Shown here: positions 42,641 to 51,708 of the stretch, in pieces
How positions within the stretch are numbered: the first letter of the stretch is position 1
Layout: each line of letters opens with the position of its first letter
NCBI GenBank assembly: GCA_020249265.1
Contig: JADCGA010000024.1
Span: 62,001 to 126,000, forward strand
Source of the DNA: Roseomonas sp.
Lineage (GTDB): Bacteria; Pseudomonadota; Alphaproteobacteria; Acetobacterales; Acetobacteraceae
Direction of reading: 5' to 3'
Length of the DNA stretch: 64,000 nt
Translations under genes and position numbers: made by a program
The notes under the pieces: model-generated
What the model was told of the DNA's origin: nothing
The model's input: the letters and a program-made list of their open reading frames with translations, nothing else
Database searches by the model: none

Positions 42641-43300
42641 TCACCCTTTTTGATTGTCAGGTTGCAGGTCAAGGCCAGCGGCGCTGAGCGCCTCGGCAAT
42701 CGCGGCACGGCGCTTGGCAAGATCGAATTCGGCGCTGCCGCCCTGCCAAAAGGCGCGCGCATCACCTGGGGGGAGCGCTGCATCCGGCACCAGCGTGACG
42801 GCAAGATCACCGATCAGCGCGCGCACATCCTCAACTAGGCTAGGCGCGATATGCACATGCGCTTCTGGCAGAAAGGCCAAGGCCGGGCGCAGCCTTTCGG
42901 CGAAATCGGCAACCAGCGCCGCACTTTGCTGTGCGGCAAGGCCCGGCAAGGCCGCATCCAGCATGGCGAGCGCAACGCGCGCGATACCGCGGCTGGCCTC
43001 GGCGGCGATCTCGGCCGAGGTCGCCTGGCTCGCGGCCAATTGCTTGGCGATAAGCCCAAGGCTTTCCGCTGCGCGATTAGCCACTTCCTGGGTCATGGAA
43101 GCGCGGCCGGCGGCAAAGCCATCTTCGCGGGCTGAGGCTGCGACGGCGCGGAGTGTTTCCTCCATGGGGTCGGGTTCAGGCGGTGGCGGCGGCATGCGCG
43201 CCGCTTCCTCCCGCGCCGCATCCAAGGCTTCAATCAGTGATGTAGGTGCAAAATCCCGGATGAGTGCGGCGCGCGAGACTGGAACAAAGCTGTCTGACAT
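42641..43300 (-). CDS. fliH: flagellar export ATPase regulator FliH
   Basis: Predicted 219-residue protein with the FliH pattern: a Pro/Glu-rich N-terminus, a long Ala-rich helical coiled coil (about residues 45-130) with GRASMTQEVANRAAESLG, and a C-terminal globular part. FliH binds the ATPase FliI. The ATG overlaps the fliG stop. FliI is not encoded next to it, unlike in many bacteria. In Caulobacter nomenclature this position is FlbE/FliH. Confidence 0.82.
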   Translation of the reverse strand: MSDSFVPVSRAALIRDFAPTSLIEALDAAREEAARMPPPPPEPDPMEETLRAVAASAREDGFAAGRASMTQEVANRAAESLGLIAKQLAASQATSAEIAAEASRGIARVALAMLDAALPGLAAQQSAALVADFAERLRPALAFLPEAHVHIAPSLVEDVRALIGDLAVTLVPDAALPPGDARAFWQGGSAEFDLAKRRAAIAEALSAAGLDLQPDNQKG

Positions 43301-44298
43301 CAATACACCATCTCATCCTCACGCCCTTCCTGGAGCGTGATCTGGCCCTGCGCGGCAAGGTCCTTCGCCATCACCACGACAGCGGCCTGCGCCTCATCCA
43401 CCTCACGCAGCCTTACAGGGCCAAGATTGGCCAGATCTTCCTTGAACATCTTGCCGGCGCGTTCGCTCATGTTCTTGAAGAACAGGTCGCGCAGATTTTC
43501 GGAGGCGCCCTTCAGTGCCAGCAATAGCTGTTCCTTTGGCACATTGCGGATCAGCACCTGCACGCCCATGCCATCCAGCCGCACAAGATCATCGAAGGTG
43601 AACATGAGCGAACGGATACGTTCGGCCGCGTCACGGTTGCGTTCTTCGAGTGCGGCCAGGATGCGGCTTTCGGATTGGCGGTCCAGATTGTTGAAGATTT
43701 CCGCCATCATTTCATGTGCATCGCGGCGCTGGGCACGCGCAAGGTTGGACATGAATTCCGCCTTCAAGGTCTTTTCGACCCCTTCAAGCGCTTCCTTCTG
43801 CACGCTTTCCATGCGCAGCATGCGCATCACCACTTCCATGGCAAAGCTTTCTGGCAGCATGGACAGCACGCGCGCCGCATGTTCGGATTTCACCTTGGTC
43901 AGCACCACGGCCACGGTTTGCGGGTATTCGTTCTTCAGGTAATTCGCCAGCACCGCCTCATTCACATTGCCGAGCTTGTCCCACATGGTCCGCCCGGCAG
44001 GGCCGCGAATTTCTTCCATGATCTGCGAAACGCGTTCCCTTGGCAGGGTGCGCAGCAGCATGCGTTCCGTGGTTTCCCAGGTGCCAACAAGATTGCCCGT
44101 TTGACCGATGGTTTCGGTGAATTCGCGGGCCAAATCCTCAACCGCGGCTGCCGAAACCGTACCAAGGCTTGCCATGGCCTGGGATATGTCGCGGATTTCA
44201 TCCTCATGCATCATGGCGAAAAGCTTGGAGGCATGCTCCTCACCCACGGCCAGCATGAAGGTCGCGGCCTTTTGCGGGCCGGTCATCTTGCCGCTCAT
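43300..44298 (-). CDS. fliG: flagellar motor switch protein FliG
   Basis: Predicted 332-residue rotor protein. The three domains are recognisable: N-terminal FliF-binding region, middle part with [20 protein letters not shown], and C-terminal [20 protein letters not shown] with the charged torque helix. The ATG at 44298 follows GGAGGAACCGGC and overlaps the fliF stop (ATGA). Confidence 0.96.
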   Translation of the reverse strand: MSGKMTGPQKAATFMLAVGEEHASKLFAMMHEDEIRDISQAMASLGTVSAAAVEDLAREFTETIGQTGNLVGTWETTERMLLRTLPRERVSQIMEEIRGPAGRTMWDKLGNVNEAVLANYLKNEYPQTVAVVLTKVKSEHAARVLSMLPESFAMEVVMRMLRMESVQKEALEGVEKTLKAEFMSNLARAQRRDAHEMMAEIFNNLDRQSESRILAALEERNRDAAERIRSLMFTFDDLVRLDGMGVQVLIRNVPKEQLLLALKGASENLRDLFFKNMSERAGKMFKEDLANLGPVRLREVDEAQAAVVVMAKDLAAQGQITLQEGREDEMVY

Positions 44299-45917
44299 GC
44301 CGGTTCCTCCGGTGGGGCGATCCAACGTCGGATGACATTGAGCGATTGATCGGGATTGCTGTCTATCAGCTGCTGGAGTTGGTTGATGGAAGAAGCCCGC
44401 ATCTGCCCCTGCACCATGGCAAGCGTGACCATGCCTTCCTGATCTGTCCCCATCACAGCGGGAAGACCACCGCCGCCCGCGCCAGCCAAAGCCGCCGCAC
44501 CACCCGCAGCGCCGGCCAGCGCGTTGTTCTGCGCTGGCTTGGCCAAGGTCACGAGACGCTTCACCGCCGGACGGCCCAAAAGCAGAATGGCGATCAGCGC
44601 AACCAGCGCGAAAAGCGCGCTTTCTATGATCCGCGCGACCGTTGACGAAGTGAAGGCGATATCAAAGAAACCGCGCTCACCGCTATCCACGGGCAAGGGC
44701 GGCTCTGCAAAGCGCATGGCCACCACTTCCACCCTGTCGCCACGGCGTTCATCAAAGCCCACGGAACTCCGCACCAGGGTTGCGATACGCGCCAATTCCT
44801 CGGCTGAGCGTTCGCGAAACTGCGGGGGGCCACTGGCCTGGGCTTCCCAAACGCCATCCACCAGAACGCCGATGCTGATGCGCCGGATCATCGGTTGATC
44901 CCGCGTGGTGCTGCGCGTGGTGCGCCCGATTTCAAAATTCGTCGTCTCTTCCTGGCGGCTTTCCTGCGTACTGCCGGGCGTGTTTTCATTGCCTGGCAGG
45001 TTGTTCTGCACCGTGGTGGGCGCGGGTTCGGTACCGCGGGAGCTTTCCTGCACGCTTTGCTGGCTGCGCGCCACCTGGTTGTCAGGATCAAAGCGTTCTT
45101 CGGTGACCTGCACCCGATCAAAATCCATATCCACCGTGGCTTCGGCCCGCACGCGGCCAGGACCAAGGCTGCGTTCCAGTATCTCCTCGACCGAGCGTGC
45201 CAGACGCAATTCATGACCGCGGCGCATTTCTTCCTGGGACGCCGCCGCCGCCGGGCCGGAAAGCGCCTGACCGCCGCGCGCCAGCAATGCGCCACGTGAA
45301 TCGACAATGGAAACATTCTGCGGTCGCAAGCCAGGTACCGCCGTGGAAACAAGATGCAGCACCGACTGAATCGCTTCCCGGTCCAGCCGCTGCGCACCCT
45401 GCATGGTCAACATGACAGAGGCTTGCGCATCGCCCCTTTCACGCGAAAAGGCCTCACGTCGCGGCAGAACCAGATGCACACGCGCGGCGCGAACCCCGGA
45501 GAGTGTTGCAATGCTGCGCGCCAATTCGCCTTCCATGGCGCGCACACGATTCATATCCTGCTGAAAAGGCGTTGTAGTCAGGCTTTCAGAGCGATCAAAG
45601 ATTTCATAGCCGACATTGCCACCGGCTGGCAGGCCTTCTCGCGCCAGCGAAAGACGCACACGTCCGACCTGATCATCCGGGACCATGATACGTGTGCCAT
45701 TGCCTTCAATGCGATACGGAACCTTGGCACGATCAAGTGCCGCGATTACCTGGCCGGCATCGCGCTGTTCCAAATCAGCGTAGAGCAAGCCCATCACAGG
45801 CTGGCTGGCGCGGACAATAAGCCAAGTAATCAGCCCAGCCACCAACAGCCCAATGCCAGCAAGGGCGAATAGGCGCCACATTCCCAAGGCACGCAACTGA
45901 GCGACGAAATTCCCCAT
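44295..45917 (-). CDS. fliF: flagellar MS-ring protein FliF
   Basis: Predicted 540-residue ring protein. TM helices near residues 12-35 and about 430-450 ([15 protein letters not shown]) flank the periplasmic ring-building domains ([39 protein letters not shown]). The C-terminal tail ([14 protein letters not shown]) binds FliG. The ATG at 45917 is preferred over an in-frame TTG at 45926. First gene of fliF-fliG-fliH-fliN-flbD-flhA. Confidence 0.95.
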   Translation of the reverse strand: MGNFVAQLRALGMWRLFALAGIGLLVAGLITWLIVRASQPVMGLLYADLEQRDAGQVIAALDRAKVPYRIEGNGTRIMVPDDQVGRVRLSLAREGLPAGGNVGYEIFDRSESLTTTPFQQDMNRVRAMEGELARSIATLSGVRAARVHLVLPRREAFSRERGDAQASVMLTMQGAQRLDREAIQSVLHLVSTAVPGLRPQNVSIVDSRGALLARGGQALSGPAAAASQEEMRRGHELRLARSVEEILERSLGPGRVRAEATVDMDFDRVQVTEERFDPDNQVARSQQSVQESSRGTEPAPTTVQNNLPGNENTPGSTQESRQEETTNFEIGRTTRSTTRDQPMIRRISIGVLVDGVWEAQASGPPQFRERSAEELARIATLVRSSVGFDERRGDRVEVVAMRFAEPPLPVDSGERGFFDIAFTSSTVARIIESALFALVALIAILLLGRPAVKRLVTLAKPAQNNALAGAAGGAAALAGAGGGGLPAVMGTDQEGMVTLAMVQGQMRASSINQLQQLIDSNPDQSLNVIRRWIAPPEEPA

Positions 45918-45935
45918 CACCCCCAACCTTCTTCA

Positions 45936-45967
45936 CCAAGCGTCCCCCGGGACGAAACCCCGCTTGG
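45936..45967 (-). promoter_or_regulatory. hairpin in the fliF leader
   Basis: CCAAGCG and CGCTTGG flank a G/C-rich interior with a second dyad (GTCCC / GGGAC). On the minus strand it ends 18 bp before the fliF ATG. If transcription starts near 45970, from the possible promoter at 45977-46006, this would be the 5'-terminal hairpin of the fliF mRNA. Confidence 0.4.
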
Positions 45968-45976
45968 ACGAAAGAC

Positions 45977-46006
45977 CTATAACACAATAGGCAAAAGTTT
46001 CCTCAA
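45977..46006 (-). promoter_or_regulatory. possible housekeeping-type promoter for fliF operon
   Basis: On the minus strand TTGAGG (46001-46006) and TTATAG (45977-45982) are 18 bp apart, a plausible -35/-10 pair. The region is locally AT-rich. No sigma-54 site with correct spacing and no clear TTAA-type CtrA box was found here. Confidence 0.3.
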
Positions 46007-46208
46007 GGGAAATCTGTTTGATGGAAAAATTCTTTAAAGAGGCGTCGTCCGTCTCTTTTTTAATACACCAATGCCGCTTGAGTAGCTCTGAGACTCTGGA
46101 GCATGTCTGAGCCAGGCGATAGCTTTTCGCCTGAGAGCGCCCCAAAACCAGGGAGGAGACAGGCCAAAAATGGCCGGGTGAGACGCTTAAAGTGAGCGAT
46201 GCTGTGCC

Positions 46209-46868
46209 TCAGCTCCCCGAACTGACGCTGCGCAGCTTGTCGAAGTTAACCTGCAATTGACCAAGCAGCAGCTTCACATCGCCGCCCACCCTCTCGGCCC
46301 CGGTCACCTTACCGATGGTGGTGAAAGGCAGCGCCTCGGTCTTCCCGCCGCCCCCAGTCCCTGTCACGCTGACCTTATAGGCGCCATCCGGCTGGGAAAC
46401 ATTTTCCGAATCCTTGCCATTCCAAGACCAGGTTTTGGGCGCGTTACCAAGCTGCACCGTTTCCTGACGAATAATCCGATTACCGCTACCGCGGATGGTG
46501 ACCAGCGCAGTTTGGGAAGCGCCCGCAGCCGGTAATTTCAGCGTGCCAACACCGCCCTGCAGGCTGATCTGCTCGGCCTCCACCTCCACATTGCGGCCAA
46601 TCAGCGGCGCGCTGGCGGTAAGCTGGGAAGCCTGTTCCAAAGCCAACATGCGCTGAAGGTTCTGGTTCATGGAGATTTGCTGTTCGACGGACGCGAATTG
46701 CACCAACTGACTAGTCATCTGGTTGGTATCCAGCGGGTCGGTCGGGCTTTGATTCTTGATCTGTGTCGTCAGCAGGGTCAGGAAGGTATTGAAATCGCCG
46801 GCAAATTTCGAGCTTTGCGCTGTGCTGGTGGCGGCATTGGCGGAAAGGGTGGCAATGGAGGCGGACAT
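46209..46868 (-). CDS. flgD: flagellar hook assembly protein FlgD
   Basis: Predicted 219-residue hook cap protein. The N-terminal signature DFNTFLTLLTTQIKNQSPTD followed by DPLDTNQMTSQLVQFASVEQ is diagnostic. The C-terminal part has a FlgD Ig-like domain with TWSWNGKDSENVSQPDGAYK. It follows fliK by 14 bp in the fliK-flgD operon. Its end lies 291 bp from fliF. Confidence 0.95.
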   Translation of the reverse strand: MSASIATLSANAATSTAQSSKFAGDFNTFLTLLTTQIKNQSPTDPLDTNQMTSQLVQFASVEQQISMNQNLQRMLALEQASQLTASAPLIGRNVEVEAEQISLQGGVGTLKLPAAGASQTALVTIRGSGNRIIRQETVQLGNAPKTWSWNGKDSENVSQPDGAYKVSVTGTGGGGKTEALPFTTIGKVTGAERVGGDVKLLLGQLQVNFDKLRSVSSGS

Positions 46869-46882
46869 GGTTTGGGTTCCGT

Positions 46883-48373
46883 TCAGACAGCGATGTCAAT
46901 AAGAGAGGTGGCGTTGCGAAGCGGTGCTGGCAGGCTTGGCATGGCGCCTTCACCTTCCACACCACCGATAGTGAAGGAGGCACGGCGCTGGCCCTTTTCC
47001 TGGGCCCCATATTGCTGCTGGCGCCCCTGATCCGAAGCGAGCGAAAAAGACATCGACCGCGCCATGTCGCCAAGCCCGGCTTGGTTCAGCGCCCGGTCCA
47101 ATTCGCGCTGGTCCCGCTGCAATAGCGCGAGGGTTTCAGCCCGTTCCGCCACAATGCGCACCTGCCCGGCTTCCTTGCCCTGACCGATGCTTACCTCCAC
47201 ACGACCGAGTTCAACCGGGTCAAGCGAGATGGTCAGCGCCTCATCACCGCGACCAAGCGCGAGCGAGACCACCACTGGGGCAAGCTGCCGTGCCGGCATT
47301 GGTGTGGACAATTCGCGTGTGGGTGAGCTGGTTAAGGGCGCCTCGGCGCGATGCAACATCCCGTCAGGCCCCATAAATCCAGCCGTCTGCATCGCTAGGC
47401 CTTCTGCCCGCAATTCACCGGAAGGCTTGGTGCTAGCGGCTTTTGGGGCCTCCACACTGGCCAGGCGCAAACCCGCCTCCGCCGTTTCGGTCGCAGCAAC
47501 GACCTTCATTTCCGCCGCCGCCTCAATGTTACTGAGGGCCTTGGCGAGCAAGGACAAGGGTTCAGCGGGCTTGGTGGCTTCTACCGCGTCATCGCGCGGG
47601 GCCGGCGGGGCGGACTTGCCTGCCCCACCCAGGGCTTGCTGCGGGGGGGGCGCCACCTGCGCTGCCGCCGCCTGAGTGGGCGCGGATGCCAAGGCATTAG
47701 CGACGTTTTGTTGTTGATCGGTCGTAGCGGCCGCCGCACCGCGCGAAGCCGCACTCTGCTGCGCGGCCATCATCTGGCTGCGCAGTTGTTCCGCCGCCTC
47801 GCCCTCTGACAGCGTGTTTATCTGTGCTGTTGCCGCAACGCCAGAAGCTTGCGAAGCATCAGCACCATCGGGCGAACTAGGCGTTGCCTTGGCCACCAAC
47901 GGAGCGGCTGGCTGCGGCACAACCGAGCTTGCCACCAAATCTGGTGTCAACGGAGCCCCCGGCCCAAGCGCCCCCTCAGTTACATCAAATTCAGTCAAAA
48001 GCACCTCGGGCAGCGCGGCATTCACCCCTTCCGGAGGAAGTGGCGGCTCCAACTGGGGCGTCGCAGCGCCGGCACTGGCATCATTTTTGGCCTGGGCCTG
48101 GCCTTCAACGGCACCAGACCCGGGCGAACTCGCTTCTGTCTTTGCGGGTTCCGAACGCTGTGCCCGCTGCGCCAAGCGATCATCATCGCGGCGATTTGCT
48201 GAATTGGCCTCCAGGCCGGAGCGGTCGGGCTGTTGCTCACCCTGGGACGAGTCGAACGCTTCGCGCAGCCGACCATGAAAGCCCACCTCTTCCCTAGCAG
48301 CGTAGCGCGCAGACCCGGCGGAAGCAGGGCTCACGGCGGGCTTGGGCTGCGGCACAGAAGCTGGGTCCAACAT
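46883..48373 (-). CDS. fliK: flagellar hook-length control protein FliK
   Basis: Predicted 496-residue protein. The N-terminal 370 residues are Ala/Pro/Gln-rich and unstructured-looking; the C-terminal Flg_hook domain contains LTISLDPVELGRVEVSIGQG and VRIVAERAETLALLQRDQRE, characteristic of FliK. FliK measures hook length and signals FlhB. The ATG at 48373 follows GGAATTTCGC. An 8-base G run lies in the disordered region (47643-47650). It has a sigma-54 promoter 93 nt upstream. Confidence 0.88.
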   Translation of the reverse strand: MLDPASVPQPKPAVSPASAGSARYAAREEVGFHGRLREAFDSSQGEQQPDRSGLEANSANRRDDDRLAQRAQRSEPAKTEASSPGSGAVEGQAQAKNDASAGAATPQLEPPLPPEGVNAALPEVLLTEFDVTEGALGPGAPLTPDLVASSVVPQPAAPLVAKATPSSPDGADASQASGVAATAQINTLSEGEAAEQLRSQMMAAQQSAASRGAAAATTDQQQNVANALASAPTQAAAAQVAPPPQQALGGAGKSAPPAPRDDAVEATKPAEPLSLLAKALSNIEAAAEMKVVAATETAEAGLRLASVEAPKAASTKPSGELRAEGLAMQTAGFMGPDGMLHRAEAPLTSSPTRELSTPMPARQLAPVVVSLALGRGDEALTISLDPVELGRVEVSIGQGKEAGQVRIVAERAETLALLQRDQRELDRALNQAGLGDMARSMSFSLASDQGRQQQYGAQEKGQRRASFTIGGVEGEGAMPSLPAPLRNATSLIDIAV

Positions 48374-48476
48374 GCGAAATTCCAAACAATCGGTTCACTC
48401 CGGCATCATCCCACCTGCACGCAGGGCGTTTGCCCCCACGAGAAAGCCAGGCAAAGCGCCGGTCGAATTCGGAATG

Positions 48477-48492
48477 AGCAAGGCGCGGGCCA
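48477..48492 (-). promoter_or_regulatory. sigma-54 promoter for fliK-flgD
   Basis: On the minus strand TGGCCC, five bases, TTGCT: GG and GC are 10 bases apart, with one deviation from TGGCAC-N5-TTGC. The predicted start is near 48466, about 93 nt before the fliK ATG. Confidence 0.7.
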
Positions 48493-48598
48493 GAGATTCC
48501 GGGGTGGCATCCGGCAGGAATTGCCGCGACCTGCGCAATACTTGCCGCGTGGCGGCGGATTCAGTCGCTGATTCGCCATCCGTAACGGCATTTCGCGT

Positions 48599-48614
48599 TG
48601 GCATGGCGTTTGCG
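48599..48614 (+). promoter_or_regulatory. sigma-54 promoter for flgE
   Basis: TGGCAT, five bases, TTGCG with 10 bases between GG and GC. The predicted start is near 48625, about 26 nt before the flgE ATG, which has GGAG upstream. It lies back-to-back with the fliK promoter. Confidence 0.78.
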
Positions 48615-48650
48615 TAAACCCTTGCAACCTATCGCCTTGGAGCTTCCGCA

Positions 48651-50144
48651 ATGTCGCTTTACACCTCAATGAATACCGCCGTGAGTGGCATGAACGCGCA
48701 ATCCCGCGCACTTGGGCACATTTCGGACAATATCGCCAATTCACAGACGGTTGGCTTCAAGCGGACCGATACGAATTTCGTTTCCTACATTACGGAAAGC
48801 AATTTGGATGTGCATCGCCCCGGCACGGTGCTGGCGCGACCAGACTTCACCAATCAGGTGCAGGGTACCCTTGAGCAGGTGGAGAATCCGCTGGCGCTGG
48901 CGATTTCCGGTCAGGGCTTCTTCCCAGTGGCGTTGCCGTCCAGCACCAATTCCGATGGTACTAGGAATTTTGACTTGCGCAGCTTTTACACGCGCGCCGG
49001 GGACTTTAACCGCGATCGTGCGGGCTACCTGGTCAATGGATCCGGCTATGTGGCGCAAGGCTGGCCGGTGACCAATGGTATCCCGGATACGTCGCAGATC
49101 GTCCCCATCCGGGTCCTGGAAGATGTATTCAGCCCCGTAGCTACGGGGAATCTGACCTTCTCGGGCAATTTGCCTGCTGGCGGCACAGCGCCGCATAGCA
49201 CTCCCATTCAGGTAATTGATTCGCTAGGTCGCGCACGCTCGTTGAACCTGACCTTTACTCCTTCCGCCACGCCAAATGACAACGTCTGGACTTTGTCTAT
49301 CAACGCTCCGCAGGCGGTGCCGCCGGGCCTTGGCACCATAGATGTCGTTTTCGGCAAGGATGTGCCGAACACGAACCCGTGGGCAGCCAACACGGCTTTT
49401 GCGGTTGGCGCCAGAATAACGAATGGCGGCAACGTCTATGTGGCTACGACAGGGGGTACCTCTGCTGTTCTTCCGGCAACCGGTCCAAGTGGAACAACTA
49501 ATGCAATCATTGACGGCGGTGTCACGTGGAGTTTCTTGAGAGATGCTGACAGTAACCCGGATGGAACATTAGCTGAACTCCGCTCGGGCACGTTAACGCT
49601 GAACGGCAGCCCCCCCACAAACAATGGTCCGGCGGTTGTCACCTTCCAAGCTGATTTCGGTCAAGGGTTGCAGGCCATGTCCCTCAATCTCGGCAGCTTC
49701 GGCACGACCCAGGGATTGACTCAGTTTTCTTCCACTGGCCCAGGCGGTCTTAGTATCAATAGTTTTGAGCAGAATGGGGTTCCGCTTGGTGCATTCTCCT
49801 CTGTCACCACGCAGAGCAATGGCGATGTTCGGGTCAATTATGACAATGGCCAAGCCCGGGTTGTGGCGCGGATTCCCGTGGCGGTGTTCAGGGATGCGGA
49901 TAAGCTGGAGCATGTTGATGGTCAGGCTTTTGTGCGTACCGCCGAAAGTGGTGAGGCGCGCGTTGTCCAGGCCGGTGAAGATGGCGGTGGGGCTTTTTCC
50001 GCGCGTGCTGTGGAGCGTTCCAACGTGGACATCGCCTCTGAATTTTCGAAGCTGATCCTGGCGCAACGCGCATATTCGGCGAATACGCGCATTGTTTCGA
50101 CCGTGGATGAGCTTTTGCAGGAAACCCTGAACATGCGGCGCTAA
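48651..50144 (+). CDS. flgE: flagellar hook protein FlgE
   Basis: Predicted 497-residue hook subunit. MSLYTSMNTAVSGMNAQSRA and ISDNIANSQTVGFKRTDTNF are the conserved N-terminal elements; the C-terminus has RSNVDIASEFSKLILAQRAY. Between domains, residues about 241-296 form an extra module (WAANTAFAVGARI... ending DGGVTW) also found in FlgL. The module is likely surface-exposed on the hook. The promoter is sigma-54-type; flgK follows after 34 bp. Confidence 0.94.
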   Translation: MSLYTSMNTAVSGMNAQSRALGHISDNIANSQTVGFKRTDTNFVSYITESNLDVHRPGTVLARPDFTNQVQGTLEQVENPLALAISGQGFFPVALPSSTNSDGTRNFDLRSFYTRAGDFNRDRAGYLVNGSGYVAQGWPVTNGIPDTSQIVPIRVLEDVFSPVATGNLTFSGNLPAGGTAPHSTPIQVIDSLGRARSLNLTFTPSATPNDNVWTLSINAPQAVPPGLGTIDVVFGKDVPNTNPWAANTAFAVGARITNGGNVYVATTGGTSAVLPATGPSGTTNAIIDGGVTWSFLRDADSNPDGTLAELRSGTLTLNGSPPTNNGPAVVTFQADFGQGLQAMSLNLGSFGTTQGLTQFSSTGPGGLSINSFEQNGVPLGAFSSVTTQSNGDVRVNYDNGQARVVARIPVAVFRDADKLEHVDGQAFVRTAESGEARVVQAGEDGGGAFSARAVERSNVDIASEFSKLILAQRAYSANTRIVSTVDELLQETLNMRR

Positions 50145-50178
50145 TGCCGCATGAACTAAGTGAGCTAGGCAAAAAGCG

Positions 50179-51705
50179 ATGAGCATTGACGCTGCCCTGT
50201 CGATCGCACGTTCGGGATTGCTGCACACGCAGCGGGCCCTGTCAAACGCAGCCGATAATGTGGCAAATGCTGAGGCTGAAGGCTATACGCGCAAGCGAAT
50301 CGTTGGGGAAGCCGTCTCCTCCGGTGGGCAGGGCATGGGCGTGCGCAGCCTTGGCCCGATGCGTGAGGTTGATACGGCTCTCGTCAATGAAATGAATAAG
50401 CGTAAATCCGAGCTGAGCGCAGCAGAGCTGCGCCAGACGGTTTTGTCGCTCATTGATGAAGCGCATGGCGATCCAGCCAAAAGTGAAGGTCTTGGTGATC
50501 TGGTCGGCAAGCTGCGTTCCAGCTTTGTGGAGTTGCGCGCAGATCCGGCGCAGGTGGTGAAGCAGCAGGCTGTTGTTCTGAAAGCCGGGCAGAATCTGGT
50601 GGATCGGTTCAATGATCTTGCACGCGTTGTCGGGGAAGCGCGCCAATCGGCGCATGACGGCGTTGCCACAGAATTGAAGCTTATCAATTCCACCCTACGC
50701 GAAATCGCTTCCTTGACTCGCAGTGTGGTTGAGCGAACCGGGGCGGGCATGCCCACCGCCGATATTGAGGATCAGCGCGATGTTGCGCTTGCGAGGCTGA
50801 GCGAAATCATTGCCTTCAAGGTTGTTCGGCAGGAGAATGGCGGATTAATTCTCTTGGGCACCGGCGGGGTAACTTTCCCCTTGAGTGAAACGGGCGATGC
50901 CTTTTCTGTGGCGCCCGCAGTTATCGCTCCGCAAGTCTATTATGGTGGTTCCGGCACTATTCCGCCGATCATGATGGCGGGCACGGATGTCACGCCTGGT
51001 ATGCTGGGGGGGCGCCTTGGTGAATACCTTAGGCTGCGTGACCAGACGCTACCCCGCTATCAGGCGGAACTTGATATTGCGGCGGCAGAACTTGCGGATC
51101 GCTTTGAAGAGGTGGGGCTTAGGCTGTTTACTGACCCCAACGGAGCCCCGCCCTTCTTCAGCGGCCCTGATCCGACTCTGCCCTATGTCGGCGGACCGCA
51201 AATCGGCTTCGCCAACCGGATTAAGTTAAGCAGTGTCGTGAGCGCAGATGTCAAGCTGTTGCGTGATGGTACGCATGCGACACCCGGTTTCACGCCCAAT
51301 CCCGCGGGGGGGCCTGCAGGTTTCACCACTTTGATTGACCGGCTTCTAAACCATAGTTTTGGGGCTACGAACCCCCTGAATGTGGCTTGGGGTCCCTTCA
51401 GCACAACCGGGCTTGGTCCTGATGGCTCGCTTTCCAGCCCATTTGGCACACCGCAGACAATCGAGGATTACGGGATCATCGTCACGGCCGCCCATACCGG
51501 CGATAGCGCCGCAGCTGGCAGGGCGGTGGCCATTGCAACGCAATTGAGCGATGGACTTGAAGCCCGTTTCACGCGCCAGTCGCGCGTTAATGTGGATAGT
51601 GAGATGGCGTCCCTTGTCCAACTCCAGAACGCTTATGCCGCCAATGCCCGTGTGATGAGCACGGCTCAAACGATGTGGGACACTCTTTTCGGATCGGTAC
51701 GATAG
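50179..51705 (+). CDS. flgK: flagellar hook-associated protein FlgK (HAP1)
   Basis: Predicted 508-residue hook-filament junction protein. The N-terminus has LSIARSGLLHTQRALSNAAD and NVANAEAEGYTRKRIVGEAV; the C-terminus has SEMASLVQLQNAYAANARVM (with V-D preceding). It lacks the module shared by FlgE and FlgL. Co-transcribed with flgE and flgL; flgL follows after 3 bp. Confidence 0.94.
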   Translation: MSIDAALSIARSGLLHTQRALSNAADNVANAEAEGYTRKRIVGEAVSSGGQGMGVRSLGPMREVDTALVNEMNKRKSELSAAELRQTVLSLIDEAHGDPAKSEGLGDLVGKLRSSFVELRADPAQVVKQQAVVLKAGQNLVDRFNDLARVVGEARQSAHDGVATELKLINSTLREIASLTRSVVERTGAGMPTADIEDQRDVALARLSEIIAFKVVRQENGGLILLGTGGVTFPLSETGDAFSVAPAVIAPQVYYGGSGTIPPIMMAGTDVTPGMLGGRLGEYLRLRDQTLPRYQAELDIAAAELADRFEEVGLRLFTDPNGAPPFFSGPDPTLPYVGGPQIGFANRIKLSSVVSADVKLLRDGTHATPGFTPNPAGGPAGFTTLIDRLLNHSFGATNPLNVAWGPFSTTGLGPDGSLSSPFGTPQTIEDYGIIVTAAHTGDSAAAGRAVAIATQLSDGLEARFTRQSRVNVDSEMASLVQLQNAYAANARVMSTAQTMWDTLFGSVR

Positions 51706-51708
51706 GCC

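Noticed and set aside
42568-42810. 80-codon minus-strand frame that overlaps the fliN start by 4 bp
   Set aside because: Its overlap looks operon-like, but it lies out of frame inside fliH and the translation is not protein-like.
47643-47650. Eight-G run in fliK as a second contingency locus
   Set aside because: Shorter, inside the disordered low-complexity region of a GC-rich gene; runs of 7-8 are expected there.
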